Positions 24,091 through 36,498 of a stretch of DNA of 64,000 bases are shown here, piece after piece. The notes under the pieces were generated by a model, which ran no database searches, had not been told where the DNA came from, and worked only from the letters and a program-made list of their open reading frames with translations. The DNA is from Ectobius pallidus (taxonomy: Eukaryota > Arthropoda > Insecta > Blattodea > Ectobiidae). Made by a program: the position numbers and the translations under genes. The DNA is taken from positions 70,201,073 to 70,265,072 of the forward strand of contig CAXKWD010000006.1 in the NCBI GenBank assembly GCA_964059195.1. The letters are read 5' to 3'. Each line of letters opens with the position of its first letter. Within the stretch, counting starts at the first letter, position 1.

Positions 24091-25293
24091 CACAGTGTTT
24101 ATAAAGTCACTTACCATTTCTGTTTTAATACTTCAACTTTTTTTGCAGATAATCTAAAGCAATGCAATAGAAGAAATAATATCTGTCGTTTCCTACCGAC
24201 TGCATGGAATGACGTATGATGAAGCGCGGGACAATTTCACGCGCAAATTTCACAAACCAGCTCCTACCAGACACGCCATTAAGAACATGGTGAACAAATT
24301 CAAGCGAACTGGTAGTGTTACTGACGAACAGCGAACTGAGAGACCGGCTGTAGCAGATGAAACTGTGCAAAGGATTCAGGAAGCGATTACACGCATCCCC
24401 TCAGCATCAACCAGAAGACTAAGCAGGGAACTTGGTATCGCACACACCACTGTGTGGAAAACAGTGCCATTCAAATTGCATAAACATACCTACCACATTA
24501 AAATTGTTCTTAAACTTGAAGATGAAGGCTATGCCTCCAGACGAGCTTAGTGCTATGACTTACTGGATGCTGTTAGCAATGGAAATTTAATGGAGCATGT
24601 TCTGTTCAGCGACGAGGCAACATTCCATACCTGTGGAGATGTAAAACGGACATAACTGTCGGATTTGGGCATATGAACAGCCAAATGCGTTACAGGAATG
24701 CGAAAGGGACTTGCCAAAGATAAATGTGTGGATGGGAATCACAAAATCAAATGTGTATGGACCCTATATGTTTGCTGAGCGAACAGAACTGGTCTCACTT
24801 ACCTTGACTTACTGCAACAGTTTTTGGAGCCACAGTTGATACAATATGGCATTTTGGATTCTGTAGTCTACCAACAAGACGGAGCACTTCCCCATTTTGC
24901 CAGAATTGTCCGGGACTACCTGAATGACACTTTTCCTGGGAGGTGGATTGGCCGTGCACCGCCAAGACTTTGGGCTCCTCGTTCGCTCGATTTGACCCCA
25001 ATGGACTTTTTCGCCTGGGGTTTATCAAGTCCAAGGTGTATCAGGTGAAAATCACTGGTCTTGAACAATTGAAAAACCGCATTTATGCCGCTGCGGAACA
25101 GATAACGGATAAAAGATATGTTAAAAATGGTGTTTCTGGCTACAGAAGAACGATTGGACTTGCGCTTTTTTTGCAGGGCAATAACGTTGTAATGTATTGG
25201 ATTTGTGTTAAAAATGTCTAAATGTATTTTCATGTTGTTTATAGTCTATAAAAACGTGTTTAAGTGGAAAATGGTGACTTCATAAACAACCTT
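24091..25293 (+). mobile_element. mariner/Tc1-type transposon, DD41D-like, defective
   Basis: About 1.2 kb. The left end (cacagtgtttataaagtcac, from 24091) is matched by the inverse of the right end (gtgacttcataaacaacc near 25274-25292) at about 15 of 20 positions. TA flanks both sides (24089-24090 and 25294-25295), as expected for the Tc1/mariner superfamily. The interior is filled by the degenerate transposase described separately. Length and structure are near the full size for the superfamily, so this is a complete but inactivated copy, not a fragment. Confidence 0.8.
24179..25221 (+). pseudogene. DD41D mariner-type transposase, broken
   Basis: The N-terminal half (24209-24550, with clear coding similarity starting a little upstream) has two helix-turn-helix units: FHKPAPTRHAIKNMVNKF, then STRRLSRELGIAHTTVWK. 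The catalytic half reads LFSDEATFH (first Asp), VYQQDGALPHFA (second Asp) and RSLDLTPMDFFAWG (third Asp in PMD). There are 41 residues between the second and third Asp, counted in one unbroken frame (24824-25018). That gives DD41D, not the DD34D of classical mariner; DD41D is the spacing described for rosa/VISITOR-type elements. Inactivating lesions: TAG at 24548-24550, a TAA with frame change near 24651, and frame changes near 24790 and 25020. The last segment (FIKSKVYQVKITGLEQLKNR) ends at 25221. Confidence 0.85.
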
Positions 25294-27261
25294 TACTTGT
25301 CTCCTCCCTGCAGGATTAACGTTTAAGAACCATGGAAGTGGAGGAATAGAACTTTTAAAAAGTATGAATCTACATATAAATTGTTTGCACTTACGTTAAA
25401 AGAACATGTGTGGAATTCATATTGCACTAATTTCGAAGTTCTATAATGAAAAATTACGTATTAAACGTTACTTTATAATTTATTCAGATGGAGTTCAATT
25501 AACTTTAGGATACTTAGAATACAAATGTTTGTAAATACTCTTCGAGTTTATTACTTACCTTACAACAATATATATGTATGAAACGGTTCGCTCTCACCAA
25601 AAAGTTTGTGGACCCAAATTACTTACGATTGCAGTCTTCAGTTCAGAACCGGCCACAGCTGCCAGTCGGTAGCATCAAAAATCTCTTCTTTAATCTCGGG
25701 AAAATGGGGGGTTTTATATTTTTGGGCTCTTATAATTACTTTGAATAATAGATCGAATTTCCAACTGGTAAGATTAATATTTATTATACGTAATTGATGC
25801 AAATTTACTGTTCCTGTGAATACTAAATCGTATAGGATATTTATGAGAATGTCAAAGCTGTAGAACGATCTGCCGCAATACACTTCTATAATTATTCTGG
25901 TGCGTAATTCTTGATATATGAATTACTGTCGTAACTTAGTCACTTAATTATTTCGTCGGACAACAGTACTTACTTGGCACACTGAATTTATTATGGTAAT
26001 GGCTATAATTCAGCCTTACCGCAATATACCTATTACTTTCACTTGCTTTAGTAAATTAATACTATATGTGATAGGGATCAAACCCGATCACTAAGATAAA
26101 TTAACAGAGTGAAGTCCTATGTAGTTACTTCCGCAGCCTATGAGGGCTAGTACAGAAGTGTATTTATTAAAATGGCGATCCTTCGACAATCTCATCGTTC
26201 CTCCCAAATATCCCCACTAATGCACAAACAAATTACAACTTATGTTACAGCAATTTTGAGTATTTTCTGTTACTAGCTGGTCCCTGATTGGTTATTGAGT
26301 TTATAGCTTCTGATGCTCATGGGATGACGCTCTGTAAGTTTTAGCGTCTGTAGGTTCTCAGTACTCGCTTTGAATTCTCGGTACACCTGTAGATATATGT
26401 TTCCCCAGTAGTTTTACTCAGAATCTTCTTTTCAGTGCGTATTAGTTCCTTTCTTCACGTTTTTGAGTGAATAGCAGTGCACTCGCTTACAATACCTAGT
26501 CTCGGCCTTCCTGTGGTGTCTGAATGGTAAAACCGGACTTGCATTGAGGAGTTCCTCGAATTCCGTCTAAGAAGTTCTATTTGTTACGTATAATATCAAT
26601 ATCTCCCATCTAATATTGACTTTTACTATATTTTGCTATAAACTGCTTATGATTTGTTTATTAATCAATTATATTCCTTATTATTCTTCCCCATGAATTC
26701 TTATATCATTCTCTTATTATTTATGTTAGTTTTGATATCAGACTTGTATTGTTTATTGTATTTATTAATGTTTTATCTGGTCACATATCATAATCATGGT
26801 ATATTTCCTATTGCCATGGTTATGATCCTATCAATATATATATATATACTATTCTTTTATTAAAATTTTAATGCAACATATAGCGTACATGAACATTTCT
26901 GCAAATGTTTCTTAGTTAAATAGGGTTATTTTTACATGCAACAAGTTTCCGGTTTTACGTGTGAATTCAGTGATGGCGCTCTCTGTGAAAACGGGTTAGG
27001 AGGGCTGTCCGAACTGAAGAAACTTGACCAACTATGTGAAGAGAGCACATAAATGACACAACTTTTGGAGATTTAATCTATGAGATAGTGGTCTGTATGA
27101 AAAATTGAATGTGATTTCACCATAATTTTCCATTACTTCTCCAATGGCAATGGCGTCCACTGACATACTTTTAGGCCTGCACCGCCTTCTTGAGGTCGCC
27201 AGTCCTAGGCTGTACTACACCTTCTACATTTAAAAAAATACATTTTCAATAATAATTTATT
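25294..27261. other. AT-rich intergenic stretch
   Basis: About 2 kb with no supported gene. The 69-codon plus frame at 26654-26863 is Leu/Ile/Tyr-rich and reflects base composition. Confidence 0.45.
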
Positions 27262-27650
27262 TTGTCGTTTGAGGTGGTACAGAGGTAGCGTTCCCGACTT
27301 TGGGTCCGAAGGTCGCGGGTTCAAGCCTGGACCTGAGCGATGGATTTTCAGCTCATACTATGTTCTCTGGGAGGGGACTATGAACCATGGATCCCACGGT
27401 GGTAGATTTACGGCAATTTAAAGACCTCCAAGTCTAAATAACAGCCTCTGGGGAAAATTTCCCAACTCGTTCACGTCCAAGCAATACCTTAATTTCCTGT
27501 AGCTAGTAGTTCAGGTAATTATTAATTTGTACATGTGTGTGTTAAACTTTAAGAAATATAGTTTATAAGTAGGCCTATATGTAAACTTATAAGTGTATGT
27601 TAATGAAAAACACTGTACTGTGTAAGAAAATAAACTAACTAACTAACTAA
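27262..27650 (+). mobile_element. tRNA-derived SINE, family C
   Basis: The head has an A-box-like TGGTACAGAGGTAGCG followed about 35 bases later by a B box, GGTTCAAGCC (about 27319-27328), the spacing of an internal RNA polymerase III promoter. The body of about 300 bp ends in a (AACT)n tail at about 27632-27650. It differs from families A and B in head, body and tail. No clear target duplication was found. Confidence 0.75.
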
Positions 27651-27877
27651 CCACCTGTGCCTCCCTCTGTTCTTAGAGGTTTCAAACACATTCTACAAAA
27701 AATGTTTATGAAGAAATATCTCCTAGAGAACCATTCTTCGTGCATTTTTAGGTAGATTTTGAAGAAAAATGTACTTATTGCAATCTATACCATGTCATGC
27801 CTTTCGAAAAATTCTTTCATATCATTACGTTTCATACCTCCCTAAGTACGGAACCACCGCCCGTTCAATTTTTTTTG

Positions 27878-27880
<3 letters not shown>

Positions 27881-27926
<46 letters not shown>
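27881..27926. repeat. (TA)23 microsatellite
   Basis: Forty-six bases of uninterrupted TA. Confidence 0.95.
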
Positions 27927-27927
<1 letters not shown>

Positions 27928-28659
27928 CGGCCGTAATTTTGAAGATATTTAAACCAGATTTTATTATGTTATTTCTAGGCCCAATAGTTCGGAGAAGTTC
28001 GTTAATGAGCTAAATCGGGGGAGGGGATTTAAATTTTGGAAAATTTAAATCTCGGCCACTATGAAGTATTGAGGGAAACTTTGTTTTAATAAATTAGAGT
28101 ACTCCCTATGGAGTTCACAGTGATACCAACGATTTGGGGGTTTTGGGGTACGGGTGGGGATGGGGGAATGGAAATTCGAAATTTTTGAAACCACGTCTTG
28201 TGGGGTATCGTTGAAAAGCTCTTGATGAGTACTCTACGAATCAAGCTTCTCGATAGCTCTCATGTAAGGCGAGATTTTCTCTTTCCTATTTTTTGCCGTT
28301 ATTATTGCGGGTTTGTCATGCCATGGCTAAAGAAGAAGAGTGCTGCTCAGCGATAATAAATTAAACCAAAAGCACTTCGAAATATACCTCAGCCTGTAGG
28401 CCTGCCTAAATGGATTTTCTAACTTAAAATGTAAATACTACATGTTGTAATCTCTTTTACTTGTGGTTTTTATTCTGTGAAATGCCAGTATTTGTCTGCA
28501 GAGACAGTATAATAAATAAGTAAAGTACAGGGAATTGTGGGGTATTATTGTAGAACTGTTAGATACAGATATTTTCACAGTGAATTCAAGATCTACTTCA
28601 ATAATTTCAATCAATTATCTTCCTTTATTATACAAATATAGGTTTATATAATTTATATA
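27927..28659. other. Intergenic stretch
   Basis: No gene recognised. It has several G runs (gggggaggggat near 28017, ggggtacgggtggggatggggg near 28144). Confidence 0.4.
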
Positions 28660-28985
28660 TATATATATACTGGGGTACGCCGTAGCGTAGTGGTTGAGGC
28701 GCTGCGCTACAATCCGGAAGGTCGCGGGTTCGATTCCCGATGAGGTCGTTGAGATTTTTCAATTGGCCTAATCCTTCTGGTGGCACTATGGCCCTGGGGT
28801 CGACTCAGCCCCTAACAGAAATGAGTACCAGGAGCAATCCTGGGGGTAAAGGCGGCCGGTGCGTAAGGCTGACAACCTTACCACCTTCATGTGCCGAATG
28901 TCCAAAATCTGGGAGCCTCAACCTCCTGGAACCCTCTGGGCCTCCATGGCCTGTATAGGGATCACTTTACCTTTATATATATACT
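28660..28985 (+). mobile_element. tRNA-derived SINE, family B, copy 1
   Basis: The body 28672-28973 opens with a tRNA-like head: A-box region TAGCGTAGTGGTTGAGG (from 28682) and B box GGTTCGATTCC at 28727-28737. It ends atcactttacctt, the start of an ACCTTT-type tail. TATATATATACT at 28660-28671 and 28974-28985 flanks it as a 12-bp target duplication, so it inserted into a (TA)n tract. The other copy, at 63335-63671, has the same length. Open frames across it (28740-28958 and 28859-29056) are chance frames; the same one reappears in the second copy on the other strand. Confidence 0.9.
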
Positions 28986-29956
28986 ACCAGTATATCTTAG
29001 ACCTATATCTTCGTAGGCCTACTTCATTTCCTAAGCTTCCATATCGAAAAAACTGAGCAGGCAAGTGGAAAGGAAAGATATGGCGAAACGATTTAAAAAA
29101 TCCTTACGGAAAGAAGATTGAAATTTACATTTTAACAAGCTACCCACTTAACTGATGAAGGTCGAAGACTTCGTTAAAAAATGTACTTTGAAGTTGTCTA
29201 GATGGTATTCTAGTCATTTATTCCAACGTCTTTTTACGAGAGAGCTCAGCTATTAAAGTGAGATACCTCTGACTATACACCCAATTATTTCCGTGAATCC
29301 GTCTGCATATATACCCGCGGACACGTGCATATGATAACGACCTAAATCCGCTGCTGTTTCTGTGATTAATTCCAACATAGCCCTTCATTATATGGTGCTT
29401 AGTTGAAAACCCCTAATTGAGAAAGAAGCTTATCAGAGCTCAGAGAACGACAGAGCCCTGTGTACCTGAACACTACCCATCGCTCGCTTCGTGGCTTCTC
29501 CGTGTATTTATAATCATTCCATAACGAATCTCGTGACATTTAAATAAAAATCTGCCTTATCATCATCAATGACTTCCTTTCTAACCCCACAGTAAAATAT
29601 AGTTTACGATTCCCAGCACCCATACATTAAAGATGAAGAATATTCAACTCGAAGAATAAAAGCTCTATGCGTTGTGGTTTAATGCACGCACAGTTATTTT
29701 GCCCCATGAAGAAATGTTGTTCCCTTATCGGTTTTATGAACGCAATATATAGTTCACATAGCACTTTCTTTCCGGTTCCATACACTGTCACTACCACAAT
29801 TAAGTAGTCACGGGTGCGGGCTTAAACCAAGTTCACAATATTTTATCTTTATATGAGCAAAAGCAATTCCTTGTGGTATTTCCATGTGGTTAAGGATAAC
29901 AGACAGACATACTGATGCAGTGACTACTAAAAGATTCCCCTAATCCGCGTCTTCCC
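28986..29956. other. Intergenic stretch, no gene recognised
   Basis: No coding or repeat structure that I can support. Confidence 0.4.
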
Positions 29957-30687
29957 GATTGTGGACATTCAATTAATAGGCTCGATAGTGGACACATATT
30001 TGGGAAAAGTTTTTAATACTTCTGTGTCTCTATTCCGGGCTGTATTTCATACAGATAAGCCCTCATGAAACCAAGATCCTCCAGGATACACGCTAACACA
30101 AGCAATAACCCTTAGAAAGAAACAGGCTAGCGAATATTAAAAACTCATTGTTCTGAAGAAAGCATAAGAAGCATGAAGGGCAGAAAGAACTGATGTTAAC
30201 ATCAGAACTCATCCTCAGTTAAGATTGTTCAATTGTCGAAAAGAACTTTCTCTTTCAGATGACAGAACATGTTAATTTTCGCCACTTCTTTAGCTAAGGA
30301 AATGTTGCGAGTAAAAAGTTTTTAAATTGACGGTAAATTTAATAGTGTAAGCAGCCAACTGTACACCATGTATGTGGATCTGGGAAATAGTGAAAATTAA
30401 ACCAATATTACTACGATTGTATTCGCACTTCTTCCTGACAAAAAAAGAAACATATATTCGGATGCTCGAAACATTGTGCAATTGTTTCAGAATGGAAACC
30501 TGAGAAAATCAGAGCAGGTTTTGACACTGGTGTTATTTTTGCTATAAGGGAGAAATATCCTCAAGTTGAGACTCTCGAAGGCTCATCTGAATGAAATAGT
30601 GTCCGCGATCGAGACACTGAAGTATTAATAGCTCGTCCCAAATATTTTGTATCCACCATTCAGATTATTAATCAGGTGTCCACAATC
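29957..30687. mobile_element. TIR element of about 730 bp
   Basis: The left arm 29957-30030 starts gattgtggacattcaattaa and includes tatttggga and ttaatacttctgtgtctc. The inverse of 30611-30687 reproduces these phrases in order over about 75 bp with roughly 80% identity by eye. The interior has only a 63-codon chance frame, so it is non-autonomous. No target duplication is clear and the superfamily is unassigned. Confidence 0.7.
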
Positions 30688-32937
30688 GAAACTGTTGGGA
30701 ATAAAGATGCCAACCATCATATTCTAATAGTCCGAACTTTTCCAAAATTAAGAAAAGTCATGCCTTAGGGACGGCCACAAGAAAGGATAATCGTTTCCCT
30801 TCATGCCTTTGAATGGAATGTTTAGAAATAACTATGACACCCACATAGCATAATATGTAAATTATAATTTGTGTACGGAGTGAAGTAATTTATTTCTTTG
30901 AATTTTATTGGTAATGATATTGTTCAGTTATGTTGAAATCTTCACTTCTAGTTGTTCATATTCATATAAAGGTTTTTAATATCAAATGATTAATTTTATG
31001 ATAATAATTAGTTGGTTTATTTCTTACTGTGTTACACCTGTTTTCAGGAGGCTTTGTTTATTTTCTCTTTTCCGTTCATACATTTAGTTTCTCTGTTCTC
31101 GTTGTAAAAGACAATTGAATCTTCACTACAATATGTAGTTTTATACTTCTAACGTTCCATTTTCTCTGGTGAATTTCAAGACTATATTTATGTTTTCATA
31201 ATAATATTTTAAATTCAATTAATATTTATAATCTACATCAAATTAATTTTATTATCTTATGTTTCTTTACTCACAGCTGATTTCATTTATTCATTATAGG
31301 TGTGCTTTTGACTCTCTTCATTGTAGCTTAGCCTATCAGAGCCTTTTAAGAGTATTGTTGTTATCCTCCATCTTCGCTTTGTCTTGTTCAAATCGTCATC
31401 ATCGTCGTATTATTCTTCGCCAGCTTCTATTAATAATTCATTGCCTTTACAATGTCTATTGGCGATTTTCTGGGTAATTTCACCCACTATTAGGCTACTA
31501 CATTCAGAAGTTGGTGCTTCGTAGCTTCAAAACGTAAGTTCAATTTATCGTCTTATCATTCGCCAGCTTCTAGTCATATTTAATTGCCTTTACAAATGTC
31601 TATCGGCAATTTTCTGGGTCATTTCACCCACTATCTACATTCAGAAGCTGGTAGTACGTAATTTGAGCTATAATGCTATTATGCATTTTTTGTTCTTCAA
31701 AGAACTATTATTAACAAGACTTCGAAGCTTATTTGTGACAACGTTATTGCCTCCAGAAGGATTTTCATTTTCTGGAATCTTAAGTGTAATTCAAGAATAA
31801 TGATTGATGTGAATAAGCTATTTTATCTAAACTGTGAGTTAATTAATTCATTATCATAGTGCTGCTTAACATAGCTACAATTTAGCCATTGCGGCGAAAT
31901 TGACAGTGTTTAAATTATTCAGTGGAAGATAATTTCTACGCCTTAATTCTAATCAAGTGTTAGTGGTCCTCCGTTATCGTCAGAATTATATCAAAACTTC
32001 AAGAGATCTACAGATGTCTTCACATCGCCATCGATCATAAATAATTTAATTGTTAGCCAAGATGCTTCAAGATAAATGTAATATTTATGAATTATTTGCT
32101 TGTAAAACTTATCGATATTCGGTAAGTTTCTTCAATTAACCAACAAACTTTGACTCAATAAATATATTAGTGGCAATTTATTATTAGGAGGGCTTTAAGG
32201 ATATATATGAATGCTCTCGTTTATGATTACTACCAGAGAATAAATGTTTTGTAGAAAAAGCTCTCCTATTTTATTTTTCAAGGAAATGTGCAAGCCACAT
32301 TAATTACAGTCTGCTATGATCGCACAGATATATTAACCCATATTATGAGAGATATTTCATGCTCATGCCTAGCATTCATTACATAAGGTTTGTTCTGATG
32401 CATCCAGATAATTATATACCGGTGTTGCGAAACCAGATTAGTCAGAAGAATGTCAAGGTGGAGCATGAGTGTATGAATTGTAATAAAATTTGTCAATAAT
32501 TTCATAAACAATTGAATTAAATTTGTGTAACCATAAAGTATGTTAAATATTTTGCATTGCAATATGGTCAGGTAGCATAACATAACAAGTCCAACTGATC
32601 CTTGATCCTACCATTCAGAGGTCAGTTCTTGAACTAGTAATGGGATGAGCTAGTTCCTATGACTTTACGGCCAGATAAGGAATTTAAACACCTTTATAAC
32701 AAGTCTGGTCTCTGGGTTTGTTTGAATTCAGTTTCTTTCCCAGCAACTTATCCCTCCTTTAAATGCTTGATTTTTAAGTGTTACTGGAACTGGACGTCAG
32801 TAACTTTCTCGTTCCGAATTATCAGCTATTAACACTATTTCCGTAATATATGAAATGTACAAATGTTTTAAAAACAATAAATTGTTTCAATAAAGTTCAT
32901 TTTCAGTTTTCTTTAATTTGTTCTCATCCTTAATAAT
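30688..32937. other. AT-rich stretch with a duplicated 143-bp segment
   Basis: 31395-31530 and 31545-31665 are diverged tandem copies: cgccagcttct at 31418 and 31561, then attgcctttaca, then attttctgggt.atttcaccca and a ctacattcagaag phrase. No gene recognised in the rest. Confidence 0.6.
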
Positions 32938-35203
32938 CACTGGTCAACAATGATTTTGTTACATAAACAATTTTGGGTGTTTCTTATGTATTTTCATCTG
33001 CTGATTCCAAAAATGAAGTCAGTAATTTTCCATCACCCACCATTTTTTTTAAATCCTGTTTATTAGCATTTCTGGTATATAACATGCTGATTAGAATTAG
33101 TATTCTACATTTATATTTCATTTCATTGTGTCAATAATTGACTTATAACGTTTGGTGATTGATGCCTTGAATTCATGAGTTACAATATCTTATTTAGTCA
33201 TCACGGCCAACTTGATCATATGCAAAACTGTGATTGTAAGGTAAAGTTTGCAGATGAATAAAAGCTAATTCTGTATTCTCTTCCGTTGTCAATTGGATTG
33301 TGATAGAAGTGTATATTACCATCCTTAGTAGTGCATTATAAGGAGTAGTGTAAAAGTGTATAGTGATAAGAAACATGTCTCGAAAGTGTGTTAATGATAG
33401 AAACAACTTCTGTTTTGTGCGTGGTGAGCTGACTTTCAAAGCGCAGAGACGAAACTTTACTCCTCTAATAAGAAGAGCTTATCACTGTTATTTTAACAAC
33501 AAAATAGACCAGAACAAGACATGAGCCCCAGAAATCTGTTGTACCAAATGTGTAACACTATTATCTGGCTGGTTGAAAGGATCCCGTCATATGCCTTTTG
33601 CAGACCCCATGATATGGCGCGAACCTAAGGACCATTTGACAGACTGCTACTTCTGCTTGACAAATATATCTGGAATAAGTTCGAAGTCCAGACACACTGT
33701 TAAATGTCCATCTTTAGATTCAGCAATTCGACCGGTGCTTCATGGGCCAGGACTTCCCATACAATCTCCACCAGATGACATAACAATGACTGAAGAATTT
33801 CCTGATATTCAGGATGAATTACAGAATGATTCAGATTTTGTGGAAGAAGATGCTACAAATGAACCTCACTTTCTAACACAGGATGATTTAAATGATTTGG
33901 TTCGGGATCTTGGTTTAAGTAAAAACAAGGCAGAATTACTCGCCTCAAGATTGAAAGGATGGAAGCTACTGCAGGGTGACACCAAAGTAAGTTTTTTCCG
34001 CCAACGCCAAAAGGAATTTGAGCATTTGTTTTCTAAAGAGAAGGACCTAGTTTTCTGCAATGATGTTGACAATTTGTTCTAGTCAATGGGTGTTGAGCAT
34101 AAATCTGAGGATTGGCGTTTGTTCATAGACTCCTCAAAAACAAGTTTGAAAGGAGTGTTACTACATAATGGAAACATATATCCATCCATTCCTTTAGCCC
34201 ATGCAGTTGGGTTGAAGGAAAATTATGGAAATATGAAGCTTTTATTATCCTCTATAAAGTATGATAATTTTTCTTGGCAGATATGCGGGGATTTAAAAGT
34301 AATAGCCATCTTACTTGGGTTACAGCTTGGTTATACTAAATTTTGCTGCTTCTTGTGCAAGTGGAATAGCAGAGATAGATGTAACCATTATATTATAAAG
34401 AACTGGCCAAAGAGAGAGTCACTTAATCCAGGACAAGAAAATGTTCTTCATCAACCACTTGTATGTTCTGAAAAAATCTTTTTGCCTCCGCTGCATATAA
34501 AAATAGGCTTGATAAAACAATTTGTGAAAGCAATGGATCATGATGGCAGTGCATTTCTCTTCCTGCAAAATAAGTTCCCAAGGAATATTTGTTGACCCCC
34601 AAATAAGGGAACTGATGAAAGATATTCAATTTGAAATCCAATTAAATATGGAAGAAGCAGCTGCATGGCAATCTTTCAAAAAAGTTGTCACAAACTTTCT
34701 AGGAAACTTCAGGTCTGATAACTACAGAGAACTTATCAGTGAGATGATTGAGAACTACAAGATAATGGGATGTAAAATGTCTTTAAAAATACACTTTCTG
34801 CACTCCCATCTTGATTTCTTCCCTGAAAACCTAGGGGCTGTGAGCGACGAACACGGGGAGCGTTTGCACCAGGAAATCGCGGAAATGGAAAGGCGCTACC
34901 AGGGTAAATGGTGTCCACATATGTTGGCAGACTACTGTTGGACACTGAAGAGAGATGTTCCTCAAGTGAAGTACAGCACAAAATCCAATTCACATACATT
35001 TTAAGTAGTAAATGTAATTTCAGTTAAGATATCATAATACTATAGTGTATAGACACGAAAAATGTTTTCCATGCGATTACTCAAAACCCCTGGGTGATGG
35101 AAAAGTTCTGTAAAAAGATTTGAAATCAGCACAAAAAAGTAAGTCAGACACATCCATTGTTTCCCTTATAACATAAAAAAGTTCAAATTTTGTTGACCAG
35201 TGT
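32938..35203 (+). mobile_element. CMC/Chapaev-like TIR DNA transposon, defective copy A
   Basis: About 2.27 kb. The left end CACTGGTCAACAA (32938-32950) is matched exactly by the inverse of 35191-35203. A second, subterminal inverted match ends the TIR region: left tgctgatt.caaa and ttttccatcaccca (to 33039), right the inverse of these beginning at 35091. The TIR region is therefore about 100-113 bp, perfect for 13 bp and patchy inside. TAAT immediately flanks both ends (32934-32937 and 35204-35207), a 4-bp target duplication. CAC-starting termini with 4-bp duplications are reported for Chapaev in the CMC group; Transib and RAG signals also start CAC but give 5-bp duplications. Everything between the TIRs is 5' leader, the broken transposase and about 90 bp of 3' sequence. 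Confidence 0.8.
33375..35004 (+). pseudogene. Transposase of the CACTGG-TIR element, broken (copy A)
   Basis: About 540 codons from ATG at 33375. The N-terminus is Cys-rich (SRKC, FCF, ICCTKC, DCYFC), suggesting zinc binding; one expected Cys in FCFVRG is Arg. An acidic linker follows, then a conserved block. Candidate catalytic residues are Asp in LFIDSSK (34128) and Asp in CGDLKV (34290). C-x2-C lies 19 and 22 residues after that second Asp (KFCCFLCKW). H-x4-H is in KIHFLHSH (34792-34809), and Glu is in SDEHGE (34849 or 34858). This is the D-D-CxxC-HxxxxH-E order known from RAG1 and Transib. Lesions: TGA at 33522-33524 (where Trp would fit), TAG at 34080-34082, and a deletion with frameshift near 34575; copy B has about nine residues there that A lacks. 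The only full frame assignment is by similarity to copy B, so the family name is inference. Confidence 0.75.
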
Positions 35204-35919
35204 AATCAATCTTGTACAAAGCGAGGGTGGGCAATAGGCGTGAGTCAGAATTTTTTGGGGTAGATCAGGGACCATTCAGCCCCCACCCCTTGACTCCGTG
35301 CCAGACTAGATAGCATTATTTCTCGGAAAAATAAGTTCTAACCATTCTAACCACTCCAGGAGAGATATTATCAAAGTTTATTTAACAAAGAACCTATTTG
35401 CATTATATTCGAGTATTATTTGCTTAATTTAATCGTTTAGTGGTGTATTTGGTCAATGAATACTCTCTCAACAATGTCGAAATAAATTTAAATGATTTTA
35501 CTAACACTACAAGCTTATAAGTACATTTCTGACTTTGTTTTCCTTTGGTGGACTTAAATAAGCAAAGCATATCTGAAAATTGAAGCTACTATTCCGAGGA
35601 ATGGATCATCGACTTTACAAAATTCAGTTGAATAATTAATCTTTGATCTCGCTTCTTCGCCAAATAGTCCAGCAAAGTCAAAAGTATGTTCTACAGGACT
35701 TCACTTTAGCATATTTACACACTCATTCAAGGATTTTCAGGCGCCGCAATTATATTCTTAATCTATAATTTTTTCTCGATCTCTAACACTTGATCTGTCT
35801 GTTTCTTTTCAAGTGATATCACGTCAGTAGAACACTTGACACAGTTTTGCCATGATTTGAACTCGTACCTTTGGTTTCAAATTTCAACGGAGACCAACGG
35901 AGACCAACGGAGACCACTA
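35204..35919. other. Intergenic stretch between two dead transposons
   Basis: No gene recognised. A 10-bp unit, ggagaccaac, is repeated nearly three times at 35889-35916. Confidence 0.45.
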
Positions 35920-36498
35920 TCATTAAAGTCAAACCTGTGAATTCTGAGTCACATAAATATGTCGACGAAAATGACACAGTGACGGCGATCGCAACTCTGG
36001 CTAATTGAGGTTAAAATGCAACATGATTTATCCAAAATTCATCCAGACCTGAAGTGTTTAAATTACCTTTCTCTTTTGAAACACACTTCAGCTCTAAGGT
36101 TCTTCTTGCAAGCTTTCTGGCAGTGCATCAGTGTCAACAGCAAAGGGATTTCTTGTTAACATTCAAGACCATTATATGAAATATCAGGGAACTAGAGGTT
36201 GAATTTTTCTGCCAAAAAATCCAAATGTGACAGGATTTGTGCCTTGAGTTCCTTTCGATCATATCCCTTGCTTGCAGGAAGAAAAGAAACAAGGTAGTTA
36301 ACGAGCCACCTTAATTTAATAGTTAATTACATAATTATAATTACATAATAGCCATAGTTAATTACATAACGTGACAACATTCTACTGAAGATTTAAAAAG
36401 GATGTAAACATTTTTAGAGGTTGTAAACAAGAATTTTACAAATTCCAAATCTTTTGCGCCCCCTTAAGACTACTAACACCCCCCAGGTTGGAACACTG
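35920..36498 (-). pseudogene. hAT transposase C-terminal remnant with one terminus
   Basis: The minus strand translates, across two or three frames, to YDRKELKAQILSHLDFLAEK, then FPDISYNGLE, then NPFAVDTDALPESLQEE, then LDEFWINHVAF and LARVAIAVTVSFSSTYLC. The last block is the hAT dimerisation motif (FSSTYLCE in active relatives; here the Glu is Asp). Stop codons interrupt it several times. At 36484-36498 the minus strand reads CAGTGTTCCAACCTG followed by a G run, the form of a hAT terminus, with about 200 bp of non-coding sequence between it and the coding remnant. The other terminus was not found, so the element is truncated towards 35.9 kb. Confidence 0.75.

Noticed and set aside
24398..24550. 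Active transposase start to end
   Set aside because: A TAG at 24548 and later frame changes stop it; an intact product is not encoded.
24795..25233. Genes on the minus strand opposite the mariner transposase
   Set aside because: These frames are shadows of the plus-strand transposase, whose catalytic motifs are clear.
28682..28740. A functional tRNA gene
   Set aside because: A and B boxes are present, but there is no cloverleaf with a proper anticodon arm and acceptor stem, and the sequence continues into a repeated SINE body with a target duplication.
28740..28958. 72-codon plus-strand open frame
   Set aside because: It lies wholly inside SINE family B. The SINE's second copy (63335-63671) gives corresponding frames in inverse, so it is a property of the SINE and not a gene.
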